From Ascaphus truei (lineage: Eukaryota; Chordata; Amphibia; Anura; Ascaphidae), in NCBI GenBank assembly GCA_036426205.1, contig CM071568.1, positions 223,436,966 to 223,500,965 of the forward strand: DNA of 64,000 nucleotides. Direction: 5' to 3'. The notes under the pieces are model-generated. The model was not told the DNA's origin. It did not search any database and worked only from the letters and a program-made list of their open reading frames with translations. Positions 12,421-21,928 of this stretch are shown in pieces. A program made the position numbers and the translations under genes. Numbering within the stretch: the first letter of the stretch is position 1; each line of letters opens with the position of its first letter.

Positions 12421-12614
12421 TCTAGAATAATGGAAAAAACCGGAGCACAGCCCACCAGCACATCACAGGACACGAGGGTCTTCTTTAGAATGGTTTATTG
12501 ATAAAAGAACATAGGGCAGAGTTCCTAAAGACGCTCTGACATGTTTCACGCACGGGGCGCTTTATCCTGTGATGTGCTGGTGGGCTGTGCTCTGGTTTTT
12601 TCCATTATTCTAGA
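12421..12614. repeat. foldback: 50-bp arms, 49/50 identical
   Basis: Arms 12421-12470 (TCTAGAATAATGGAAAAAAC...) and 12565-12614 are reverse complements except for one G/A difference. The 94-nt loop on the minus strand contains AAAGCGCCCCGTGCGTGAAACATGTCAGAG (12531-12560), close to the GAAA-stem III-UC part of a hammerhead ribozyme. Confidence 0.9.
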
Positions 12615-13082
12615 CTACTACTCCTTACCTGGCTGCACGCCGCTGGTGATACGCTGCTGCAAGCTTTCATTTGGATACCAGCTGTGACCTCCTCCCTGCT
12701 ATACACAGCAACCCATTCCGGTGAAAGAGGCAGGCGGTTACTTATCATTGACGAGCCGCACTGGGGCTGCGTCTGTCCAGTGACGGCGTCTTCGGTTTGG
12801 GGGCCCGTTCACCCCCCCTTTACCATACGGAGGGATTTGCCCTGGCTGTGGCTACTGAGCTCCATCGCGGGGATTCCCCTATTTCCTGATGCCGCGCTGC
12901 CCGTCATCGGAGGCTGCTGTTGGAGGAGACGCTGGCTCCCAGTGATTGCACAAGATTTATAATCATCTTTCCCACTTCACCTACCTGTGAGTAATTTTAC
13001 TACGACGCGATCGTGCTGCATGTGGCAGCCAGTCTGTAACAAGCCTTTCATTTACCATCTTTGTTTACTCATTACCTTCTAA

Positions 13083-13484
13083 GGCTGAGTCCATGCTCCC
13101 TGCTTGCTCGCTGATGCGCGCTGAGGCTCAGGGAAAGCGGGTGCTATCCCTGGCCTTGCGGTTGCTTACCGCACGCGCTGTCAGCGGGCCGGCCGGGGGC
13201 GGGCGCGTCACTGGCCGGTGGCGGGCGCGTCACTGGCCGGGGTCGAGCCAGTGACGTCACGGAGCTGGTTCGCCCTCATTGGGCGCACCGCTCACGTGAC
13301 CGGCCTGTCGCGCCGGCAAGCGGGGGAATTTTAAATTCCCCTAAGACATGCGCTTCCGCAAGCGCGCGGAAGCGCAGGTGAGCCCCTACTAAAGCCGCTC
13401 TAATTGCGGCTGTAGGGGCTCAGGGGCAAGCATCAGCAAGCGAGAGCACGCTCAAGCAAGCAAGCACTAACCATGGCCTGGGCC
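13083..13484. repeat. GC-rich Harbinger-like MITE, nested in the Penelope-like insertion
   Basis: TAA (13080-13082) precedes GGCTGAGTCCATGCTCCCTG; the right end is CCATGGCCTGGGCC before TTA. It contains two GGGCGCGTCACTGGCCGG copies, TGACGTCA, and the family core GGTTCGCCCTCATTGG...CACGTGACC at 13267-13302. It is strongly CpG-rich, and long subterminal inverted repeats are built on GCTTGCTCGCTGATGC. Confidence 0.75.
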
Positions 13485-13688
13485 TTATACATTATCCTTA
13501 CTGGCAATTGCTCACAGGCTGACACACATGGTGTGTCTATTACAATATTTAGAGACACTTATATACTGCGTATCCCCAGTCACACACCTCTACAATAATT
13601 TTTTTTGGAGCACTGGATTGTTTGGACTGCTCTGTGGTCTGAATTTCTATACATGCATCTACCAAGTACTATGATGAGTCGAGTCTTA

Positions 13689-13981
13689 GGCCTCGGTCCC
13701 GCTGCGCTCGGTGTAACGGGCGGCCACACGCGAGTTCCCCACCAGCAAGGGAATCCTGCAGAGCCGGTCCCCCCTGGCTGCACAGCTTGCTACACGCTGT
13801 GGCGCGTCAGCCGCTATGGGATACAAGAGAATGGTGATCCCTAGCGTTGACGCGTCACGGGGTGTGGCTGTGAGCCAATGGGGAGGGGAGGCTTCGGGAG
13901 GAGGAGAGGCTTCTGGGAGGAGTGTGGAGTGAAAGCAGTGTGCGTGCCTGTCTGTGCCTGAGTGCGTGAGTGCCTGCCTCT

Positions 13982-14033
<52 letters not shown>

Positions 14034-14254
14034 GCTTTACTTACCTTCAATCAGCAGCCCAAGCCGTGGGGGGAGGGAGGGGGGAGAGTAGCGGGTCCCT
14101 CCGCTCAAGCCACGCCCCCCCTCCCGCTCAAGCCACGCCTCCCACTCCCCTCCGGCTCCCGCTCCCTACAGACCCGCATATCGCGGTCTGTGTATATCAG
14201 CGCCCCGCCTGTCTGCAGTGCGGGCGCGCTGACTCTGAGAGCGGGGCCTTAGCC
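13689..14254. repeat. GC-rich Harbinger-like MITE carrying a (GT)n tract
   Basis: Left TTA-GGCCTCGGTCCCGCTGCG; right GCGGGGCCTTAGCC-TAA. It is a relative of 17797-18242 in the opposite orientation, sharing GCGGCTGACGCG, TGTGGCTGTGAGCCAATG and the palindromic CCGCATATCGCGG. A (GT)n run at 13986-14033 sits inside it. Confidence 0.75.
13984..14033. repeat. (GT)n microsatellite
   Basis: About 24 uninterrupted GT units inside the MITE. The sister MITE at 17797 has CACACACGCAGGCACTC repeats at the same place. Confidence 0.97.
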
Positions 14255-14269
14255 TAAGGATAGGTCTCT

Positions 14270-15390
14270 ACTAGCTTTGCACAGTAGTATGGTGAAATGT
14301 TTGCCAATTCTTCACTGGAAAATTGATCCAGTTCTGATATGTTGGTTAGGGACCATTAATGGACTGCGATCTTCAAGTCTCTCCATAAATGTTCAATTGG
14401 ATTAAAGTCAGGACTTTGACTGGGGCCACTCAAGAACATTAATTCTCCTTGTTCAGTATGGCTTTGTGCTTCGGATCATTGTACTGCTGAAATGTGATTT
14501 ATTTATTTTTCCTCCCAGTTTGTCTTGGCTGACTCAAGAATTCCCCAGTTTTTTACACCATCCATTCTCCCATCTATCCTGACAAACGTCCCAGTTCCTG
14601 TTAAAGGGAAGCATCCCCATAACATATCCCCACCATGCTTGACAATTTGGGATGGTTTTGACTGGGTTATGTCTAGTGTTGTGCTCGTCTGACCACAAAA
14701 CCTTTTTCAGCATGTCTTCAGTATCCTCTATATGCTTTTTGCAAACTCCATACGTGATTTGAATAGGAGTCTTTTTGAGTAATGCTTCTTCCTTGCCACC
14801 CGTCGATACTTCCAGCTTTGTGTAGGGACCGGCTTATTTTTTGTGTGAACACTGACTCCCATCTCAGAGACAGCTTTGCAGATCTCTCAAGGTCATTTGA
14901 CTTCAGAGTGACATCCCGAGCAACTTTCCTGCTTGCCCGGCTGCTCAGTTTGGGTGTGCGTCTGCATCTGGGATCTTTTGGCTTTGACTGGCCACGACCA
15001 GCGTTCTGCTGCCATTCAATTCACCACACTTCGGCCGCCCATCGCTCCTGTCCCGGCTGTGCGTGCCATCGGAGCAGTGATCACGGGACTAGGAGTGCCA
15101 GGTACCCGAAGTTCATTTTCGTAGCGGCAAATTGTACAGCAGTGAGTTGCAGTGGTGGCGGGCCACCGCCAGCTCTTTAGTCATGACCAAAGGTCCTAGA
15201 CCGATCAGGATAGCGTGGGTGGTATGATGCATCTTCATCTTAATGATTGACTTTACTGTGCTGACAGGGATAAGCAGCGCCTTTGACATTTTCTTGTAAC
15301 CTTCGCCTACTCTGTGACGCTCTACCACTTTATCCCTGACTTGTTTCGGAGGCTCCTTGCTCTTAATGGATGATTTGTTGGATCACAGGG
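14270..15390 (-). pseudogene. Tc1-like transposase pseudogene
   Basis: On the minus strand, 15390-15240 encodes IKSKEPPKQVRDKVVERHR and GEGYKKMSKALLIPVSTVKS, the paired-like DNA-binding N-terminus of Tc1 transposases. Near 14530-14270 the residues QQYNDPKHKA and, across a frameshift, a WPQSKS.L.SN-type sequence match the catalytic C-terminus (QQDNDPKHKA ... WPSQSPDLNPIE). Frameshifts and stops are numerous, so it is inactive. Confidence 0.8.
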
Positions 15391-15897
15391 TTGCAACTTG
15401 AAACTCTGTATATGCCTAAGGGAAATGTTAAACCACATTTATTGCACACGGGCTGAAATGTCACAAAACTAGTGAAATGGTTTCAAACTATTTGCACCTG
15501 AGCTGATTTTAGGACTGCAGTAGAAAATGGGTTGAATACTTAAGCAACTGAGAGATTAAACTTTTTTTTTTTTTCCCCCTCTGTGCATTTTCTAGAGAAT
15601 ATAAAAATTAACAATGTTGTCACTTTAAAAGTAGAATCTACAAAAACTACTGTAGTCCAATTTGCAAGCGTCATTGAGTAGACTCAGGAGCCAACAAAAT
15701 GTGAAAAATTTGCAGGAGGGTGAATACATCTGCTCTAGTGAGCTCCTCTGTCCTCATTCTGGCTGGCACAATAGGGAATGCCCCAGACAGCTTCTACTTG
15801 GTCTCTCTGGTGTTAGGTACCACCTTTAAAGCAGTTGAATTTTGACTTTTATATTTGGACAGATTTGGAAATTCAATGATTTCTATGTCTCGTCTAA

Positions 15898-16202
15898 GGC
15901 TGAGTCCATGCTGCCGCGGAGGTGTCTGCACGTGGTAAGATTGCATTGCCTTAAGGCTCTGATCGCACCCAAAGACCGTGCGGGCGGGATAGCAGGAGGG
16001 GGCGTGCGTTGCATGAGGAATCATTTGAAAAAGATTTCTCTGCGCGACGTGCAGGTCACAAGAGCTGTTCACCCAATGAGAGCAATCCGGCTCCGTGATG
16101 TCACTGACATGCCCCCGATGACGCATCTAGCATGTCTGAAAAATGCACCCGTTTCATGCAGGTGACATCACGGATGCGGGCGTAGGCTGTATGGACTCGG
16201 CA
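15898..16202 (-). repeat. GC-rich Harbinger-like MITE
   Basis: TAA (15895-15897) then GGCTGAGTCCATGCTGCC; right end TGTATGGACTCGGCA before TTA. The core is in reverse orientation: TTCACCCAATGAGAGCAATC with CTCCGTGATGTCAC at 16069-16103. Confidence 0.75.
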
Positions 16203-16599
16203 TTATGGGGAGCCAATGTCTAACTCCCAATGAGACTTAAACCTAGACTTGGTGTTGTCTTGGGGTGTTCATAGTTGACATAGAATTGAGCTCCCTTCTC
16301 ATAGCCAGCTTTAATATATAGGAGTTTGATTATTTTTGTTACATAATTGGAATCAAGGGTTCCTCCAGTGCTGGACCTCTCATATTTCCACCACAAGGTA
16401 CCCCCTAGCTTATGTCTGTGCTTTCTCCTGGACTGCCTAACCTCACAGGACCCGACAGCGATTAGAAAGACACAATGTAATCAGTTGTAGCTTCATGGTA
16501 CCAGCACAAAAAATAATTGTCTTGGTAACTAGGGGCATCGCAGCGCTGAAAATAGTGCAGTTCTGTGTCAGGATCATCTGGAACTAAAGTCCTTGACAT

Positions 16600-16900
16600 C
16601 TACCATAAATTTTAAACTTATTTTTCTTTTTTCACCGTCCCAAATAGCCCTGTCACAACTTATTACTATCCTTACCTCTTCACTTGACCAGCATGCTTCT
16701 GTGCGTAGACAGCGCTCCAACCCACATCCCTGGCTTAGCATGCAAACATTTTTTACACTCTTGCACTCATTCCACTGAACACCTCTGGAGGAAGTCAGTC
16801 TTTCACAGATTTCCTTTACTACAAATGCATCATGCTATGCTTTAGCCGAGCTATCCACCCTGAAGATACACAACTCTATTGATCTGCATCTACAGTCCAA
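16600..16900 (+). pseudogene. possible LINE fragment (linker between endonuclease and RT)
   Basis: The + strand reads LDQHASVRRQRSNPHPWLS and then, across frameshifts, LWRKS....FLYYK-like residues. This pattern occurs between the endonuclease and reverse transcriptase of frog non-LTR elements. It is weak and recognised from memory. Confidence 0.35.
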
Positions 16901-17796
16901 TTAAAAAAAAAATCCGATTGCCTATCAATGGCAGTTCTCCTCCCCCCCTCCCCCCCCCCCCCCCCAACTTCATGTTTGTTTATTTTTAGATTTTTTACAG
17001 AATGGGAACCAGTGAAGTTATGTTTAAATCTCCCTCACGTAGATTTGACAAGTGACAATTTAGTTTCTACAGTGCCTGCAATTTTCTGAAACATTCACTA
17101 AAAATTAGTTCTTAGAATTTGAATGAATTGTGCTCTGTACACGGGTTTGCTTAAACTAGCCACTTTATATGAAGTACGTATTTCATGATTCCTGAGGAGT
17201 GCACTGATATGTATTGATTAAATCTAAAATGCATGAAGTGAACTGAATAGCATGTCTCCATATGGCTGTCATTCGTAAAGCATTAGCTGGTATCTTCTTG
17301 CTGAGGCATGAGGCTTGTTGGACATGAATGTCAGATTGTACTTGGATATAATTGAACCTCTAAGTTGAAAGGATTGAAGTTTGCGAATATAGTTACATAA
17401 CTATAATTGGATTCTTAATACAGTGCACAACATTTTATCAGCCCAATTATGTTTTGACATGTAGGAAATTACCCAAGTATTCAATAAACAGGAAAAAAAC
17501 TTTTCTTTCAAGCCTTGATTGAATGAAGCCATGCCGGTGGTATAGACCGATGCATGCGAAGTCTGCAGTGTGGTCAAGTAGAATTTTTATGTTCCAACAG
17601 TTTTCTGATGGTTGGCTCAAATGCTGATTCTTGCTACTACTGTGGAAAAAAAAATGTTTTCCTTTGCACTAATTGTCGGATGTATGCTTTTTATAAAGTA
17701 ATGCGGTTAATTTTTTGCTTGCAGTAAGACTTTTATACAAGTGATTTAGAAGCTCAGGTGAGGAATAAGTTTTAAAAAAAATCCCCCCCTCCATTA

Positions 17797-18242
17797 GGCT
17801 AAGGCCCCGCTCCCTCCGTCAGCGCTCCCGCACTGCAAACAGGCGGGGGGCGCTGACATACACAGACCGCGATATGCGGTCTGTAGGGAGCGGGAGGTAA
17901 GCGGGAGTGGGAGACTTGAGCGGGAGGGTACGTGGCTTGAGCGGAGGGACCCGCTACTCTCCCCCCCTCCCTCCCTCCCTCCACGGGCTGCTGATGGAAG
18001 TAATCACAAGCAACACACGCAGGCACTCATACACACACGCAGGCACTCTCTCACACACGCACGCAGGCAGGCGCACACAGAGGCAGGCACTCCACACTCC
18101 TCCCCGATGCCTCTCCTCCCCCCGAAGCCTCCCCTCCTCATTGGCTCACAGCCACACCACGTGACGCGTCGAAGCTAGGGATTACAATTCTCTTGTATCC
18201 CCTAGCGGCTGACGCGTCACAGCGTGTAGTGAGCTGTGCAGC
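17797..18242. repeat. GC-rich Harbinger-like MITE, truncated, with CACACACGCAGG minisatellite
   Basis: TTA (17794-17796) then GGCTAAGGCCCCGCTCCC. The interior is the reverse complement of the 13689 copy: CACAGACCGCGATATGCGG, CACCACGTGACGCGTC, CGGCTGACGCGTCACAGCG. It ends abruptly at 18242, where another repeat begins, so its right end is lost. A CACACACGCAGGCACTC-type repeat occupies 18012-18090. Confidence 0.75.
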
Positions 18243-18485
18243 CTTTGATTTCTATAGCAGGTTTTAGCACACCTCCCAAGCAGTGCAAGGTCTTTGCAAC
18301 ATTTTGCTGTTTGTGATCATTTGTTGCCAATATTCCTAACAGGTTGGGCTGTAAATTGTAACAATAGATAATGTTACTATAGTACTATCAGGATATATTG
18401 TAGCTTGGGTAAGAATGTAGAATTATATATACATTGTCACATGCTTTACATATAAAAATAGGAGGGAAAAGAAAACATGTAGTAT
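18243..18485. repeat. interspersed repeat, same family as 54000-54470
   Basis: TTTCTATAGCA, CAAGCAGTGCAA.GTCTTTGCAACA, GTAACAATAGATAA, CATTGTCACATGCTTTACATATA match 54172-54450 in order. It has replaced the right end of the preceding MITE. Confidence 0.7.
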
Positions 18486-19169
18486 TGCTGCTTTAATAAC
18501 GCAGAGGTACTGATCACGTTTCTCAATGTACAGTAAGCAACAAAGATTTGACCATATGTCGCCATGGGTGCTGATCTTGGGTGCAGGACTTGACCACGCT
18601 GAAGCATTCTGCCCCAAAGCCGAAGCAAAACCAGTCCGTCAATCCTGATTTTGCTGCATCTGCGAGCCCCTCTGAAATCTCCTCTTACAGGAAGTACTGT
18701 ATATCCTGTAGTACATATTGAGGTCAATGGTAAAATTGTACCCGTTGCAGTATCTTCAATAACCCTGGGCTTAATTCTTTGATCCGTCAATGTTAAAGCA
18801 GTCAGCCACTAATCTACCATGGCTACAATTCATTGTTGAAAGTGCACTATAATTTGGATTAGTCTTACTGAAGACATGTTACCATGTAAATGAGTTTTAA
18901 ACCAACATTCCCAGCTTTTGGCAAAGTTCCTGATTATTGTGAAACACTGCAGAAAGATACATTGACCACAAAATTGGAAAGTGGCTGTCATTACTGACTT
19001 TCAAACCATACACCATGTTACCTACAATGTTTGTGTATTACATAGTATCCATGCTGCAGAAAATAGTGTTTGTGTTACAGGAGACCATTGATTTTTTCTT
19101 TTAGTAAATGTTAGGCATGTCATTATTTGTAAGTTTAGTCTAACGGCGTTAACTTGTCTCTTTGTGCAG

Positions 19170-19278
19170 GTTTAACTACAGATCAACACATCACCTAGCA
19201 TCCCACGGGTTTTATGAATTTTTAAATTGGTTTGACGAACGAGCATGGTATCCACTAGGAAGAATAGTAGGCGGCACG
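19170..19278 (+). CDS. STT3B: STT3B exon 2 (human residues 106-141)
   Basis: The acceptor is tttgtgcag|g and the donor is ACG|gtaagt. The first base completes the Trp codon of the FDPW motif begun in exon 1. The product starts [20 protein letters not shown] and ends GRIVGGT. It belongs to the first luminal loop, next to the metal-binding Asp carried by the missing exon. 109 nt: one base plus 36 codons. Confidence 0.97.
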
Positions 19279-21890
19279 GTAAGTGTCAAATTACTATTTC
19301 TGTCATCACGTTAAAGCACAAATCTCTTGCTTCCACTAATAGTTGATGAGAATTACCGTATTTCCTCGATTGTAAGATGCCTTCGATTGTATGATGCACC
19401 ATCAATATGGCACTTACAATCGAGGGAAAATTACTTTTTCATTTACCATGTTTCAGGAGGGGTCCCATGTCAGCGGTGGATGAAGCGGGCGGCGGCGGCA
19501 GGGGAGGTCCCATGTCTGCAGATGGTTGAAAATGGACAGCGGGTGGGTGTGTGGCAGCAGGACAGGTCCAAAGTCTGCAGGTGAATGAACATAAGACAGC
19601 GGGTGTGCGGTGGGGTTCGGCGGCAGGAGATAATAATAGCAGGAGAGCAGAGCGGCATAGGGGGAACGGCTTGGGAGGTGCACACTGTAACCGGAAGTCG
19701 GGCACTGGTCAACTTCCAGTGTTACTGTGCACCTTCCAAGCCGTTCCCCTATGCCGCTCTGCTCCTGCTATTATGATCTATTAGCCGCCTCCTCCACCGC
19801 ACGCCCGCTGTCTTATCTTCATTCACCTGCGGACTTGGGACGTGTCCTGCCACCGCACTCCCGCCCGCTGTCCATCTTCAACCATGTGCAGACGTGGGAC
19901 CTCTCCTGCTGCCGCCGCACACTTCATCCTCCGCTGACTTGGGACCTCTCCTGAAACATGTTGGGTGAAAAGAGGGGGTTAGTAATGTAGGCACTTTATT
20001 TAATACATCGGTTCTAAGACGCACCCCGATTTCAGACATGTGAAAATCCGAAAAAAAGGTGCGTCTTAGAATTGAGGAAATAGGGTATATTGCTTTGCAG
20101 ACTAGATTGCAAATGTAAAAAGGATTTGCACTGGTATTCTAAACTGTACCAATGCAATAGTAGACTAAACCGTAAAGCAGAATTACATGCTCATTATGCA
20201 ATTTTTTTTTTAAAGACCAGGAATTTTTTTTTTCCCCTTGCAATTGAGCAACTTTCTGCTTTTATTTTAAAATGTTGTCAGAAAAGGACAAGAATGTGAT
20301 TAAATGCGTTTTACTTATTCCAAAGAACGACGTTTTAAATGTTGTATATTACAAAAATAAATGAGTGCTGACTTATTTTTGGGTAGGATGTTTTTTTACA
20401 GACGGTTTTGCTGAAGGTTTTTGTTATTCTCGAATACTAAATCATTGCGCCAACATTGGCATCTATCAAAGATCATAGATTTTGTTCTTACCTCAAGTAA
20501 TGTCTCATGTAGACTGTTACAAGTTGATGCTCTGACTGTGTGACTGTAGCAGGCTATCAGCTTCAGTTAAAGTTCAAACTCTCAATGTTCTTTTTATTCT
20601 CGGTTCATATACTTTTTCACCTTGCATTTTATTGTCAAGTATACCTTTTTGTTCTGGCTTGAGTTGTAATTGGTTACATCAACCCTGTTTACTTATATTT
20701 TGTGTGATCTATAGATCTCACTTACAGAATGCCTTGAAAACAAAGTAAGAAAAAAAATATAACGAAATGGGCAAATACACATTTCAAAATAATCCTCAAG
20801 TACAGCGTCTATGAATGGCTACAGTGCTAATGTAAAGCAACCGATCAAAGCCTGCAAATCCACTTTCAATATAAGTATCATAAGTAGGTGGATGTACAAT
20901 ACAAGCAATTCTATTTCCTTGTACTGGTTATATAGACATGAGATGTGACATGAGATTTTGAATATTTTATTTCCACCTCCCAATGAGGTAACATTTGTCC
21001 ACGGATAAAATTAAACGCTGTTACTGTTGTACAGTGCAAACATACCTCTTACAATATATTTTTTTTTACCCCCAAAAAAGGTTGTTTACAAGTTGTGAAG
21101 TGCCCTGTGCATAATTATGGATATTTCACTATGCTTGATTAAACTCCAGTATACTACAAGAAAAAAGAATTGCTTTGACTGTACATCCAGATAGCTACAA
21201 TGAAAGTGGTCTATTTGAAGGTTTTGATCTATTGAATTAACACCGTAGCTGTTCATTGATGTTTTACTTGAGTTTCAAGTATCCATATAGGATCCTTTTG
21301 AAATGTCACATACATGAAAAAGGGGGTCGTGTACACAATTTCAAGACTGTTTGTTTATCCCTGCCTAGTGTTACCTTTTTGATCTTAAACTTATTTAAAG
21401 GGGAAGTTCCTGTAGTAAGAGAGGGGGAGGAGGCGGGGTGAAGAAACTTGTCAGTTTCTTAATTAGAAATATTAAATAACATTTTACTTCTGTCCTGAAA
21501 AAAAATATTTTATTAATTGGGAACTGTGCAATTCGTGCATCTAAAATGTGTTGTCCTTTGACCAATGGGAGCATCATAAAAGAAAAACCATGGTTGATTG
21601 ATATATCTGTAGGTAGGAAACAAGACCTTCAAAAACATTGCTTTTTCATAGACAAAAGTTGAACGGGCCATTTCAAAAATGATTTTATTTAATAAAGTTG
21701 CATTCATCTGCATGCAACCTATTAAGCATGCGTCGGTCATTGGTTCACTGTGCTGCACGCAGTTGGGGATTTCCCTTAATCTGCAAACCCTCCTACTTCA
21801 GACACAGATTGCCGCTGGTTTACCTGTTCTAGCTGAATTTAAAATGGTTGTGTTGGGTGTCGCAGCCAGCACTTTATTCTTTAGATAGAT

Positions 21891-21928
<38 letters not shown>

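Larger units (their letters stand above)
12419..13657. mobile_element. Penelope-like or related retroelement insertion inside the Tc1 copy
   Basis: The insertion is flanked by a 10-bp direct repeat TCTACCAAGT at 12409-12418 and 13658-13667, located where the Tc1 sequence breaks off. It begins with a 194-bp foldback (12421-12614) whose loop holds a hammerhead-like core, and it later received a GC-rich MITE (13083-13484). Target-duplication length and the hammerhead-like core suggest a Penelope-like element, but no coding sequence is present to prove it. Confidence 0.55.
12181..15739 (-). mobile_element. Tc1/mariner element, minus strand, split by later insertions
   Basis: The left end, after TA, is CAGTTTGCAGAAGTATTCAC; the right end is GGGTGAATACATCTGCTCTAG, an imperfect inverted repeat. 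Tc1 transposase relics read leftward: a helix-turn-helix near 15385-15240, and the DDE-domain C-terminus near 14530-14270. The left non-coding part (12181-12418) is separated from the coding part by a Penelope-like insertion (12419-13657) and a MITE (13689-14254). The copy at 26097-26890 shows the uninterrupted order. Confidence 0.8.
1..19169 (+). other. STT3B: intron 1 of STT3B (3' part, at least 19.2 kb)
   Basis: There is no match here to the expected exon 1 end (RFESIIHEFDPW), so the whole stretch upstream of exon 2 is read as intron. Repeats are listed separately. The parts without a recognised element (about 1-300, 5330-6290, 6650-8240, 8970-9830, 10400-11030, 16900-17790, 18490-19169) are unique-looking AT-rich sequence with no open frame that resembles a known protein. 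Confidence 0.75.

Noticed and set aside
13080..13490. CpG-rich block as a CpG-island promoter with STT3B exon 1
   Set aside because: It has MITE ends and a TAA flank, shares its core with other MITEs in the window, and encodes nothing like the STT3B N-terminus.
13841..14257. Cys-Val or His-Thr repeat frames
   Set aside because: They are translations of the (GT)n tract and G/C-rich MITE sequence.
19448..19960. Opposing open frames of 75-90 codons
   Set aside because: They mirror each other because the DNA is a foldback; no codon or family signal.
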